From NCBI RefSeq assembly GCF_020171285.1, contig NZ_JAIUZI010000005.1:124001-188000 (forward strand): 64,000 nucleotides of DNA, in the 5' to 3' direction. Both the position numbers and the translations under genes were made by a program. Positions 33,280 through 41,687 of this stretch are shown here, piece after piece. The DNA is from Seohaeicola saemankumensis. Lineage in GTDB: Bacteria; Pseudomonadota; Alphaproteobacteria; Rhodobacterales; Rhodobacteraceae. Numbering within the stretch: the stretch's first letter is position 1; the number at the start of each line of letters is the position of its first letter. A model generated the notes under the pieces. It made no database searches. It saw only the letters and a program-made list of their open reading frames with translations, and was not told where the DNA came from.

Positions 33280-33528
33280 ATGGTCTGGAACTTTGTCGTC
33301 CAGATTGTCGCCAGCCTTGTGCTGACGGCGATCTCCTATGTGCTGGCCCCGAAGCCGAAAACAGCGCCGCCCAAGGCCGCGGGGCTGGATGAGTTCGACC
33401 TGCCCACGGCCGAGGAAGGCCGGCCGATCCCGGTGGTCTTCGGCACGGTGCTACTGCGCGGGCCCAACGTGGTCTGGGCCGGCGATCTGAAGGTGGATCC
33501 GATCCGCAAGTCCGGAGGCAAGAAGTAA
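33280..33528 (+). CDS. small tail-tip assembly protein with one membrane-like segment
   Basis: This 82-residue protein has a hydrophobic segment at residues 4-22 (NFVVQIVASLVLTAISYVLA). A TipJ-like start follows (FDLPTAEEGRPIPVVFGTVL, then VVWAGDL), resembling the N-terminus of gpJ-type proteins split into its own gene. AAGGACC precedes ATG 33280. The stop shares a base with the next start. It probably helps assemble the tail tip. Confidence 0.7.
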   Translation: MVWNFVVQIVASLVLTAISYVLAPKPKTAPPKAAGLDEFDLPTAEEGRPIPVVFGTVLLRGPNVVWAGDLKVDPIRKSGGKK

Positions 33529-33749
33529 TGACACGCGTGACGATCCAGGACCTGCGTGCCTCACGGCTGTGCTTTCAGGGCGCGCGGCCATGGTTTCGTC
33601 GGCACGGGCTCGATTGGCGGGCCTTCCTGCGGGAGGGGCTGGATGCAGAGGTGTTGAGGGCAACGGGCGATGCCCTGGCCCTCCGCGTGATCGCGATCGC
33701 CGAAGCGCGGGAAGCCTTGGCGGCAGGCGAGGAGGCCTGCGATGGGTAG
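33528..33749 (+). CDS. small hypothetical tail-module protein
   Basis: This 73-residue protein is mostly helical (IQDLRASRLCFQGARPWFRR, then ALRVIAIAEAREALAAGEEA). No family name is known to me. It is fixed between the two parts of the tip module, with a one-base overlap before it and an eight-base overlap after. That suggests a true gene with a structural or chaperone role. Confidence 0.65.
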   Translation: MTRVTIQDLRASRLCFQGARPWFRRHGLDWRAFLREGLDAEVLRATGDALALRVIAIAEAREALAAGEEACDG

Positions 33750-36486
33750 CCGTAGTTCGAGCACGCAAACTGTCGGCTATCGCTATGCGCTGGGGGCGCA
33801 TCTGGCGCTTTGCCACGGACCGGTGGATGCGATCCGCGAGATCCGCGTCGATGATCGCACCGCCTGGTCAATTCTGGACGGGACCGAACCGGAGGTGGTG
33901 TCCGGTGTCGGCGCCACTCAAACGCTTGGCACGTTTGGCAGCGTCATCGCCTTTCCCGCGGATGAGTTCGGTAGCACGGCCCAGGTCACCATATACGGAT
34001 CGAACGGAATTGCCGGCATCTCGATCGGCCAGGTTCTGGATCTGGCCTTGCAGACCGATGCCGTCACGCACCGCATTACCGTGCGCGGTATCGCCCATGA
34101 CGAGCGCGAGCACCTGACCTGGATGCAGGTGGAACCGAAGACCTTGTACTTTTCCGCCCAGCCCGTGACGATCACAACGGTCGCCTCGGGCGGGTCAACG
34201 GACACGAGCGGTGATCCCCCGGTCGGAGCCCGCATCCGCATCGACAAACCCGATCTCTTCGGCGGGGAAAGCCGCGAGGGCGGCATCGTTGGCGTCATCG
34301 ACGTGTTGATGGGCACACCGGATCAAGGCCAGAACGATTACCTCGCGGCCAGGGCCGGGGCCGACGTGCCAGGGTTTCGCGGGCTTTGCTCGCTGGTGCT
34401 GCGGCAAGTCTATCTTGGGCTGAACCCCTATCTGAAGCCTTGGGCCGTGCGTCTGACCCGGGTGCTCACCGCCGAAGACGGGGCGGTGCAGTGGTATCCA
34501 GAAACGGCGGAGATATTGCCGGCAGACCCGGATCCGGAGACCGACTGGGGCCCGGACATGAACCCGGCCCATATCATCCGAGAGTGTCTGACCAATCGGA
34601 CCTGGGGGCTTGGCTATGGCGATACCGATATCGGCCCGAGCTTTACTGGTGCCGCGGATCAGCTCCACACCGAGGGCTTCGGCCTGTCGCTGCTCTGGCA
34701 AAGCGATGCCAGCCTCGAGGAGTTCCTAGCCGACATTCTGCATCACATCGATGCCCAGCTTTACGTGGACCGTCGCACCGGTCGCTGGGAGGTCAAGCTG
34801 ATCCGGGACGATTACGATCCTGAGGCCTTGCTGGTCTTCGATGAGACCAACGTGGTCGATTGGGGCGAGTTGGGCCGGCGCGAGGCGGTCGATCTGGTCA
34901 ACAGCGTCACTGTCACATTTTCGGATGTACGCACCGACCAGCCGGGATCGGTGAGCGTCACCGACACGGCGCGGGTCCAGTTGATGGGGCAGGTGATTTC
35001 CACCACGGTGGATTATCCCGGTGTGCGGCTCGAGGAGCTGGCGGTGCGCCTGGCTGAGCGCGACCTGCGCGGGCTGTCGGCACCGCTCCTCTCCGGCGAG
35101 ATCACCGTCAACCGGCAGGGTGCCGATCTTGATCCCGGGTCTACGATCCGGTTGGTGAACCCCCGCCGCGGGCTCGAGGGCACGGTGATGCGGGTTGTGG
35201 AGATCGACCATGGTGACGGGCGTGACAACGGCATCCGGCTCCGGATTGTCGAGGATGCCTTTGCCCTTGGCGATACCGCGCTGGTCGGTGGGGACACCAC
35301 GACGGGGTACACCTCTTTCATCACCAGCCCTGTGCCGCTCGATCGCCGCATGGTGCAGGAAGCGCCATACTGGCTGCTGGTGCAGGAACTCGGACACACG
35401 CAGGCGAATGCCGAACTGCAGGCCGATCCGGACGCCGGGGCGATCATGGCGGCGGGCGAACGACCCTCATCCGATGCGCTGACCACGCAGGTCTGGATCG
35501 ATACCGGTACCGGCTACACGGACGATGACCCCACAGGCTTCGTGCCGACCGCCATCCTCGATGCAGATGTCACTGACGATCCCGAGGACACCATGTTTGC
35601 TGTGCGCGACTGGACCGGGCTTTCGGAGCTCCTCACCGGCACGCTTGCCGCGATCGGCGAGGAGGTCGTTCGCATCGACGGGATTTCCGCAACAGAGATC
35701 ACCGTCGGGCGCGGGTGCCTGGATACCGTTCCAGTGCCCCATGCTGCCGGAACGCCCGTGATCTGCTGGCAGAGTGCGGCGCGGCCAACGCGCGGCTCGT
35801 TCCTGGCCGGCGAAACCGTCTCGGTGAAGCTGCTCCCTCAGACCGGGCTTGGGACCCTGCCGCTGGCGCAAGCACCAACGGATATGGTGACCTTCGGTTC
35901 GCGCGCCATTCGGCCTCTGCCGCCAGGCAATCTGCGTGGCGACGGATTGTTTCTCCCGACATTGGCCAGCCCTGAAACCACGCTCACCTGGGCGCATCGC
36001 GACCGGCTCTCGCAAACCAGCGCGGTGTTCGACAGCTACGTGACCGGCGATATCGGCCCGGAACCGGGCGTGACCTACGAGGTCCGCATTCACTGGGTCG
36101 ATCCCGATACCGAGGACACGCTGGAACCCGCCGCCGTGGTGATCGATGCAGGCCAGGCCACCAGCTGGACCCTCACGGATGCCGATTATCCCGAGCCACC
36201 GATCGGGGTTGAACTGGCGGCCATACGGGTCCGCGCGGTCCGTGACGGTTATGAAGATCGGGCTTTCCGCGAGTTCCGTGTCAGCGTCGGCGGCAAGGTG
36301 CAGGTCACCGGCCAGGAGCTGACCCTGGTATTCACCGGTCCCGGCATCGACGTCACCGAACAGATGCTGATCCTTTCCTGCACAGGACCCGGCATCGATC
36401 TCGCCGAGCAAGCTATCATTCTCGATCTGCGCCCGCCCGAGACGGGGATCATTTTGCAGGAACTGATCGCCGAACTCACCGTCTGA
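33742..36486 (+). CDS. tail tip host-specificity protein (gpJ-like)
   Basis: This 914-residue protein starts at ATG 33742. A phage-tail_3-type centre is clear: AHIIRECLTNRTWGLGYGDT near residue 273, ILHHIDAQLYVDRRTGRWEV near 333, and LLVFDETNVVDWGELGRREA near 364. Beyond residue 730 there are fibronectin-like beta parts (VTYEVRIHWVDPDTEDTLEP). The last 60 residues repeat LTLVFTGPGIDVTEQ-like units. This is the likely receptor-binding tip of the tail. It is the longest gene of the phage. Confidence 0.88.
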   Translation: MGSRSSSTQTVGYRYALGAHLALCHGPVDAIREIRVDDRTAWSILDGTEPEVVSGVGATQTLGTFGSVIAFPADEFGSTAQVTIYGSNGIAGISIGQVLDLALQTDAVTHRITVRGIAHDEREHLTWMQVEPKTLYFSAQPVTITTVASGGSTDTSGDPPVGARIRIDKPDLFGGESREGGIVGVIDVLMGTPDQGQNDYLAARAGADVPGFRGLCSLVLRQVYLGLNPYLKPWAVRLTRVLTAEDGAVQWYPETAEILPADPDPETDWGPDMNPAHIIRECLTNRTWGLGYGDTDIGPSFTGAADQLHTEGFGLSLLWQSDASLEEFLADILHHIDAQLYVDRRTGRWEVKLIRDDYDPEALLVFDETNVVDWGELGRREAVDLVNSVTVTFSDVRTDQPGSVSVTDTARVQLMGQVISTTVDYPGVRLEELAVRLAERDLRGLSAPLLSGEITVNRQGADLDPGSTIRLVNPRRGLEGTVMRVVEIDHGDGRDNGIRLRIVEDAFALGDTALVGGDTTTGYTSFITSPVPLDRRMVQEAPYWLLVQELGHTQANAELQADPDAGAIMAAGERPSSDALTTQVWIDTGTGYTDDDPTGFVPTAILDADVTDDPEDTMFAVRDWTGLSELLTGTLAAIGEEVVRIDGISATEITVGRGCLDTVPVPHAAGTPVICWQSAARPTRGSFLAGETVSVKLLPQTGLGTLPLAQAPTDMVTFGSRAIRPLPPGNLRGDGLFLPTLASPETTLTWAHRDRLSQTSAVFDSYVTGDIGPEPGVTYEVRIHWVDPDTEDTLEPAAVVIDAGQATSWTLTDADYPEPPIGVELAAIRVRAVRDGYEDRAFREFRVSVGGKVQVTGQELTLVFTGPGIDVTEQMLILSCTGPGIDLAEQAIILDLRPPETGIILQELIAELTV

Positions 36487-36508
36487 CCCTTCTCCGACAG
36501 GACATCCC

Positions 36509-37501
36509 ATGACCGACTATCTGATCACGAACAGCGCCGCCGTTCTGGGCGGCGTCGAGGACGCCTCTGTGCCGGGCAGCTTCAACTCGGACTTAGCCGA
36601 TCACGCGCTTCGCTTCGACGAGGCCCACGTGGCCAGCATCACGCTGCCGGGTCTCAACGACATCTGGCTCCGGGCGGATTGTTACTATGACGATTTCAAC
36701 CGCACCTCTACGGGGGACGGGTATTTTGGAACGGTGGCCCTGCCGAATGTCGATATCGCCCATATCGATCTCTCCAACGGCTCGATGCGGCTCGACTACA
36801 CCAGCAGCAGCTATGCCGCACCCAATGTTCAGGGGGCGGCCGTGACCGGGATCCCCGATGCAACGCTCTTCACCCTCGATGTCCATATCGAGACCGGGGC
36901 GGCGGTTGCGGGCAATGCCGACGATTATCGCGTGACCATGTATGTCGATCTGAACCAGATCGGACAGGCAACCTGGACAGCCACCAAGGTCGATGGTCAG
37001 GGCGCGTCCCGGTTTGATTTCGGCGGAACCGACTTCCTCGATGGCAATGACCGTTTCTTTATCTCCAACGTGCTGGTGTCGGATCAGGATACAAGAGGCC
37101 GGCGGTTCCGCATCCTGCGGCCAACCGGGGCGGGGGCCCTGGCCACGGCCGTTGGCGGTCATGCCGAGCTGGGCGATGGCGATCCGGCCACCTTTGCCTA
37201 TGCCCGCGCGGCCGGCGACGCGGTCACCTCTGGACTCACCCCCGGCGCCACGCCGCCGGGTACCATCGGCAAGGTGATCCTCGCAAGCTATGCCCGCAAC
37301 GCCGTCGAGAGCCCGAACCCGGCGCTCGTGGTCAATCGCCTGCGGATCGGCGGCACCAACCATGACGCTGCAGGCCAGGCCCCGACCGGGGCTTCGCTCG
37401 AGGCGCTCACATCTGAATGGGCGCTCAACCCCGATACCGGCTTGCCCTGGACCTGGGCGGATCTCGCCGGTCTCGAGATCGGCTTTGCCGGCAGCAATTG
37501 A
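36509..37501 (+). CDS. putative tail fibre or receptor-binding accessory protein
   Basis: This 330-residue, beta-rich protein follows the tip gene by 23 bases. Its centre (FFISNVLVSDQDTRGRRFRI) and upstream strands look like a lectin-like jelly roll, as in many fibre proteins. It has few charged clusters, no signal peptide and no enzymatic motif. The place after gpJ suggests a side fibre or tip accessory. I do not recognise a named family. Confidence 0.6.
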   Translation: MTDYLITNSAAVLGGVEDASVPGSFNSDLADHALRFDEAHVASITLPGLNDIWLRADCYYDDFNRTSTGDGYFGTVALPNVDIAHIDLSNGSMRLDYTSSSYAAPNVQGAAVTGIPDATLFTLDVHIETGAAVAGNADDYRVTMYVDLNQIGQATWTATKVDGQGASRFDFGGTDFLDGNDRFFISNVLVSDQDTRGRRFRILRPTGAGALATAVGGHAELGDGDPATFAYARAAGDAVTSGLTPGATPPGTIGKVILASYARNAVESPNPALVVNRLRIGGTNHDAAGQAPTGASLEALTSEWALNPDTGLPWTWADLAGLEIGFAGSN

Positions 37502-37529
37502 TCGAGCCCCTTTTCCAAGGAGAATCCCG

Positions 37530-37820
37530 ATGTCCCCGCCCACCCGCGAAGACAGCAATCTGCGCATCCCCGAGGCAGAGTTCGAGGCCATGCTGGCGCG
37601 CGCGGCCCAGAAAGGCGCCCGTCAGGCCTTGGCCGATGTCGGGCTCGAAGGCCAGACCGCCGCGCTCGACATTCGTGACCTGCGCTCGTTGCTGGACTGC
37701 ATTCGCTTCGTCCGACGCACTGCCGTACAGACCACGGTGCATCTCATCACAACCGGCCTGATCCTCGCCATGCTCGCCGGCACCGCGATCAAGCTGAAGC
37801 TGTTCGGCGGCGGGCCGTGA
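37530..37820 (+). CDS. DUF6127-like membrane protein, holin candidate
   Basis: This 96-residue protein has a polar N-terminal half (DSNLRIPEAEFEAMLARAAQ) and one membrane helix near residues 67-90 (TVHLITTGLILAMLAGTAIK). It matches the DUF6127 group as I recall it. AAGGAGAA precedes ATG 37530. Being just before the endolysin makes a holin or lysis-control role reasonable, though one helix alone does not prove it. Confidence 0.65.
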   Translation: MSPPTREDSNLRIPEAEFEAMLARAAQKGARQALADVGLEGQTAALDIRDLRSLLDCIRFVRRTAVQTTVHLITTGLILAMLAGTAIKLKLFGGGP

Positions 37821-37856
37821 GCCGGGGCGCAAATGCCTAACCCGACCGTTCCTGTT

Positions 37857-37879
37857 CGCCCGCGTCACGCGGGCGTTTT
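37857..37879 (+). terminator. GC-rich hairpin with short T run before the endolysin gene
   Basis: CGCCCGCG and CGCGGGCG form an 8-bp stem with a TCA loop, followed by TTTT. It could end part of the tail transcript or attenuate lysis gene expression, since the endolysin starts 19 bases later. Confidence 0.6.
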
Positions 37880-37897
37880 CGTCTCGAGGAGAACCCA

Positions 37898-38572
37898 ATG
37901 ACCACCAAATTCTACGACCACTGGCGCGATGTTTCCGCAACAGACTGGCGTTGGCCGAACTTCAACCCGGCCGAGATCGCCTGTCGCGGCACCGGCAAGC
38001 TGCTGATCAACGAAGCGGCTCTCGACAAGCTGCAGACCCTGCGCGACCAGCTGGGCAAGCCGCTGATCGTCCGTTCGGCCTATCGCAGCCCCGAACATAA
38101 CCGCGCCGTCGGTGGGGCGACGCGCTCGAAGCACATGGAGGGCGCGGCGTTCGATATCGCCATGGCGAACCACGACCCGGTGGCGTTTGAGGCGGCGGCG
38201 CGGGACGTCGGGTTCCTCGGGTTCGGCTTCTACCCGCGCTCGGGGTTTATGCACATCGACCTCGGCCCTGCGCGCCAATGGGGAGAGCGCTTCCCGGTCC
38301 AGGCGACGGCATTCGCAGCCGAGACCCCGCCAGTGCGCGAGGTTCTGGCGGAGAGCCGCACCATGAAGGGCGGTGGCGCGGCGGGCGTTGCGACATTGGG
38401 TGCGGCCGGCGTCGAAGTCGCGCAGCAGGTTCTGACCGAGACACAGACCGCCATCCTGCCGCTCGTCCAGTATCTCGACACGCTCCGCTGGGTGTTCATC
38501 GCCGTGGCACTCGTGGGCGTCGCGGTCACGATCTACGCCCGGCTCGACGACTGGAAGCGGGGGCGGCGATGA
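37898..38572 (+). CDS. peptidase M15-type endolysin with C-terminal membrane anchor
   Basis: This 224-residue protein has an M15A D-Ala-D-Ala-type metallopeptidase domain. Zinc ligands are His79 and Asp86 in SKHMEGAAFDI and His119 in FMHIDLGP. A peptidoglycan-cleaving enzyme of this class lyses the host. Unusually, residues about 190-215 form a membrane helix (LRWVFIAVALVGVAVTIYAR), so it may stay anchored until the holin acts. CGAGGAGAA precedes ATG 37898, and the stop overlaps the spanin gene. Confidence 0.85.
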   Translation: MTTKFYDHWRDVSATDWRWPNFNPAEIACRGTGKLLINEAALDKLQTLRDQLGKPLIVRSAYRSPEHNRAVGGATRSKHMEGAAFDIAMANHDPVAFEAAARDVGFLGFGFYPRSGFMHIDLGPARQWGERFPVQATAFAAETPPVREVLAESRTMKGGGAAGVATLGAAGVEVAQQVLTETQTAILPLVQYLDTLRWVFIAVALVGVAVTIYARLDDWKRGRR

Positions 38573-38826
38573 TCTGCGACCTCCTCGCCACACTCGCCGG
38601 ATCGGCATTTGCAAGCAGGGCGCTCCGCTACGGCGTCGCCGCCTTCGCGATCCTTCTATTCTTGCTGGCCCTGCGCCGCTCCGGCGAGCGCGCTGGTCGC
38701 CTGGCGGAACGCCTACACACCAGGGAGAAAGCCAATGAAGTTCAGCGAAGGATGCTGGAGGCTGCGGCTCGCCGTCCTCGCAATCGCAACGAGCTGGTTG
38801 ACAGGTTGCGGGACGGCGGGTTTTGA
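38569..38826 (+). CDS. Rz-like inner-membrane spanin
   Basis: This 85-residue protein has one N-terminal membrane helix (YGVAAFAILLFLLALRRSG, about residues 23-41) and a charged coiled tail (AERLHTREKANEVQRRMLEA). That is the i-spanin layout. ATG 38569 overlaps the endolysin stop. A second gene is nested in its 3' part in another frame, as Rz1 is in Rz. Together they would fuse inner and outer membranes at lysis. Confidence 0.75.
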   Translation: MICDLLATLAGSAFASRALRYGVAAFAILLFLLALRRSGERAGRLAERLHTREKANEVQRRMLEAAARRPRNRNELVDRLRDGGF

Positions 38827-38986
38827 GGCTGGCGGCGTGGCAGCATGTCCGCCGGTCGTCGAATACAGCAGGGAGTTTCAGGCGCGGGCAGCCGAGGAAT
38901 TGTCGAGGTTGCCGGACGGATCGGCCATCGTCGAGATGATGGGTGATTACGCCGTTATTCGAGATCAGGCGCGTGGCTGCAGATAG
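38735..38986 (+). CDS. Rz1-like outer-membrane spanin lipoprotein
   Basis: This 83-residue protein starts at ATG 38735 behind GGGAGAAAG, inside the i-spanin gene in a different frame. The signal peptide ends in a lipobox (ATSWLTGCG, Cys near residue 24). The mature part (CPPVVEYSREFQARAAEELS, then RLPDGSAIVEMMGDYAVIRD) is longer than lambda Rz1 but fits o-spanins. It is the last phage gene seen. Confidence 0.75.
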   Translation: MKFSEGCWRLRLAVLAIATSWLTGCGTAGFEAGGVAACPPVVEYSREFQARAAEELSRLPDGSAIVEMMGDYAVIRDQARGCR

Positions 38987-39063
38987 GGTCAACGCATCTT
39001 GTTCTTCAGCGCAGTCTGCAGACTATCGATCACTCAGAATGCTTGATTTCCTTTTCACCAACT

Positions 39064-39258
39064 TCAAGCTGACTGCAGTCCGAGAGCCGCCATGCCGCAG
39101 AAACAATAACCGTTGGTGCCACTTGGTTGCTTTTGTGCAATGAGTGCTTCCACACTTTTCGTTGCGACCTGCCATCTCGCCTTGTCGAAAGGGCTAGCAA
39201 AGGCGGTAGCTCGGATAGCGTTCTCGTCGATCCAAGTTGCCTCTCTGTCAGGTGACAA
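39064..39258 (-). CDS. doubtful small gene between prophage and copper island
   Basis: This 64-codon minus-strand frame starts at TTG 39258, 15 bases after the copper ATPase stop. The peptide (ATWIDENAIRATAFASPFDK, then GTNGYCFCGMAALGLQ) has reasonable composition and a CFC motif, but I know no family. An overlapping frame (39030-39269) starts with ATG yet looks less protein-like. This 286-base junction is richer in A+T and may be the prophage right end or the remnant of a broken gene. Confidence 0.3.
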   Translation of the reverse strand: MSPDREATWIDENAIRATAFASPFDKARWQVATKSVEALIAQKQPSGTNGYCFCGMAALGLQSA

Positions 39259-39272
39259 GTCAGCCGCATGAC

Positions 39273-41624
39273 CTACAGCTTCTCGCGCCGCAGACGCAGA
39301 GCGTTCGAGATCACCGACACCGAAGACAGGCTCATGGCGGCGGCGGCTATCATTGGAGACAGCAACGTTCCTGTAATAGGATAGAGAACACCAGCTGCAA
39401 TTGGCACGCCGGCAGCATTGTATGCGAACGCGAAGAACAGGTTTTGCTTGATGTTGCGCAGTGTGGCTTTCGCCAGTTTGCGAGCCTTTACAAGACCAGT
39501 GAGATCACCGCGCATCAATGTAATACCGGCACTTTCCATGGCGACATCAGCGCCCGTGCTCATGGCGACACCGACATCGGCGGCTGCCAGTGCCGGCGCA
39601 TCGTTTACGCCATCACCAACCATCGCGATTTGTGCACCGTTCTGACGTAGTTCTTCGACAAGTGTCTTCTTGTCCTCGGGAAGAACTCCAGCACGCACCT
39701 CGTCGATCCCCAGTTTTCTGGCTACTGCTTCGGCAGTTCGTTGATTGTCACCTGTGGCCATGATTACCGTAAGGCCAAGTGCGTGAAGGTCATGGATCGC
39801 CTCGGCTGTGCTTTCCTTGATCGGATCGGCGACGGCAACGATACCGGCGGACTGGCCCTCTACCGCAACATGCATCGCGGTCTTTCCTTCTGCCCGCAGG
39901 GTGTCGGCCCTTGCCTCGATGTCGGTGACATCCAGACCAAGACCCGTCATCATGGCCTTGTTTCCAAGCGCAACGAAACGCCCATCGACACTGCCTTGGA
40001 CACCCTTGCCGGTAACGGCCTCGAAATCTGTTGTCGCGGCCATTGGAATTTTGCGGTCTCGGGCACCGGCGACGATTGCTTCGGCAAGAGGGTGCTCGGA
40101 TCCTTTCTCGAGAGCGGCTGCAAGCGCCAGAACTTCTGTGTCGTCAAAACCTTCGGAAGGCAGGACATCCGTTAGCTTTGGCTTGCCTTCCGTCAGGGTG
40201 CCAGTTTTGTCCACGATCACGGTATCAACGCGCGCCATCCGTTCCAGGGCTTCCGCATCCTTGATTAGAACACCCGACTGCGCTCCGCGCCCCGCTGCCG
40301 TAGTGATGGAGATAGGTGTGGCCAGTCCCAACGCACAGGGGCAGGCGATGATCAGGACCGAAACGGCCGAGGCGATGGCAAATGCAAGCGCGGGATCAGG
40401 TCCGAAACCAAGCCATACGACAAATGAAATCACCGCGATCACAACCACTGTTGGCACGAATACGGATGAGACCTTGTCGGCCAACCCCTGGATCGGCGCG
40501 CGGGACCGACGCGCCCCGGCCACCATGTCGACGATCTGGGCAAGAACCGTGTCGGCACCAACCTTCGTGGTGCGGATGGCCAATGTGCCGTTCTTGTTTG
40601 TCGTGCCGCCGGTGATTCGATCCCCAGCGGCCTTTTCGACCGGAACCGGTTCGCCGGTAATCATGCTTTCATCCACCGCGGTTCGACCCTCGACGACCTC
40701 TCCGTCAACTGGAATGCTGTCGCCGGGACGCACGCGCAGGAGGTCGCCTTCGACGATGTTCTCGAGAGGCGCGTCATATTCACTTCCGTCGGGCAGGATG
40801 CGGCGCGCAGTTTTCGGCGCGAGATCCAGCAGAGCACGTATTGCATCTCCCGTCCTTTCTCTGGCGCGCAATTCGAGAACCTGTCCAACAAAAATCAGGG
40901 CAACGATAACAACAGCCGCCTCATAATAGGTCCCGACCCCCATCTCTCCTTGATACTCGGCCGGAAACAACCCGGGCGCAAAGGTTGCAACCAGTGAATA
41001 GATAAATGCCGCGCCCACTCCGAGTGCGATCAAGGTCCACATATTGGGAGATGCGTTGCGGATTGAATCCCAGCCACGCTGAAAAAAAGGCCGCGCCGCC
41101 CACAGAATGATCGGCGTGGCCAGAATGAACTCGAGGTAGATCGCAAAGTCATGGCCGATCCAATCGCGGACCGGCAAGCCGACCAACTCGCCCATCGTCA
41201 GGATGACCAGTGGCACCGCCGCGGCAGAGCTGATCCACATACGCCGGGTGAAATCGGTCAGTTCTTCGCTAGGCTCATCCGATGGCACCATTGGCTCCAG
41301 CGCCATGCCGCAGACGGGGCAGCTGCCCGGCTCATCGCGTACGATCTCGGGGTGCATCGGGCACGTCCATTGTGTTCCCGGCGCAGCGTGATCACGTGTC
41401 TTATCTGCGTTTCCTGACGCATAGAAATAAGGATCGGCAGTGAACTTGGTTTCGCAGGTCTCAGAGCAAAACCAGAAGGTTTTGCCGTCATAGTCTTGCC
41501 GCCTGGCATCTTCCTCTTTGGAGACAGACATGCCGCAGACCGGATCGCTGGCGTGTTCCGCGCTGCCGGTGGATCCTTCTGCTTGAGGTCCATGCGAATG
41601 ATGATGATGCTCTTGGTTGGCCAT
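39273..41624 (-). CDS. copA: copper-exporting P1B-type ATPase with YHS and HMBD N-terminus
   Basis: This 783-residue Cu+ exporter has a His-rich start, then a YHS domain ([13 protein letters not shown], about 27-65) and a heavy-metal-binding domain ([10 protein letters not shown] and [10 protein letters not shown], about 87-112), in place of the common CxxC HMA domain. The core motifs are complete: [27 protein letters not shown] and [10 protein letters not shown]. Near the end FAYN and MSLSSVS match the P1B-1 copper(I) class. It pumps cytoplasmic copper outward. A CueR-type promoter lies just upstream. Confidence 0.93.
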   Translation of the reverse strand: MANQEHHHHSHGPQAEGSTGSAEHASDPVCGMSVSKEEDARRQDYDGKTFWFCSETCETKFTADPYFYASGNADKTRDHAAPGTQWTCPMHPEIVRDEPGSCPVCGMALEPMVPSDEPSEELTDFTRRMWISSAAAVPLVILTMGELVGLPVRDWIGHDFAIYLEFILATPIILWAARPFFQRGWDSIRNASPNMWTLIALGVGAAFIYSLVATFAPGLFPAEYQGEMGVGTYYEAAVVIVALIFVGQVLELRARERTGDAIRALLDLAPKTARRILPDGSEYDAPLENIVEGDLLRVRPGDSIPVDGEVVEGRTAVDESMITGEPVPVEKAAGDRITGGTTNKNGTLAIRTTKVGADTVLAQIVDMVAGARRSRAPIQGLADKVSSVFVPTVVVIAVISFVVWLGFGPDPALAFAIASAVSVLIIACPCALGLATPISITTAAGRGAQSGVLIKDAEALERMARVDTVIVDKTGTLTEGKPKLTDVLPSEGFDDTEVLALAAALEKGSEHPLAEAIVAGARDRKIPMAATTDFEAVTGKGVQGSVDGRFVALGNKAMMTGLGLDVTDIEARADTLRAEGKTAMHVAVEGQSAGIVAVADPIKESTAEAIHDLHALGLTVIMATGDNQRTAEAVARKLGIDEVRAGVLPEDKKTLVEELRQNGAQIAMVGDGVNDAPALAAADVGVAMSTGADVAMESAGITLMRGDLTGLVKARKLAKATLRNIKQNLFFAFAYNAAGVPIAAGVLYPITGTLLSPMIAAAAMSLSSVSVISNALRLRREKL

Positions 41625-41643
41625 GATGTGTCCTTTCGCCTCT

Positions 41644-41674
41644 GATGTGGGGCTTCCAGCAACTGGAAGGTCAA
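41644..41674 (-). promoter_or_regulatory. MerR-type (CueR/HmrR-like) promoter of the copper ATPase
   Basis: On the minus strand TTGACC (41674-41669) begins a dyad, ACCTTCCAG then TTG then CTGGAAGCC, the classical CueR/HmrR box. The -10 expected after a 19-base spacer is weak (CACATC). The site lies 45 bases before the ATPase start codon and immediately after the permease gene. Confidence 0.8.
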
Positions 41675-41687
41675 GGTATCATTCTCG

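Noticed and set aside
18096..37501. gene transfer agent or Mu-like phage
   Set aside because: The terminase is of GpA type with gpW, gpD and lambda-like capsid genes, and no Mu transposase or Rhodobacter-type GTA gene order is seen.
38987..39272. tRNA gene as attachment site
   Set aside because: No cloverleaf-like sequence or terminal CCA pattern could be found in the junction.
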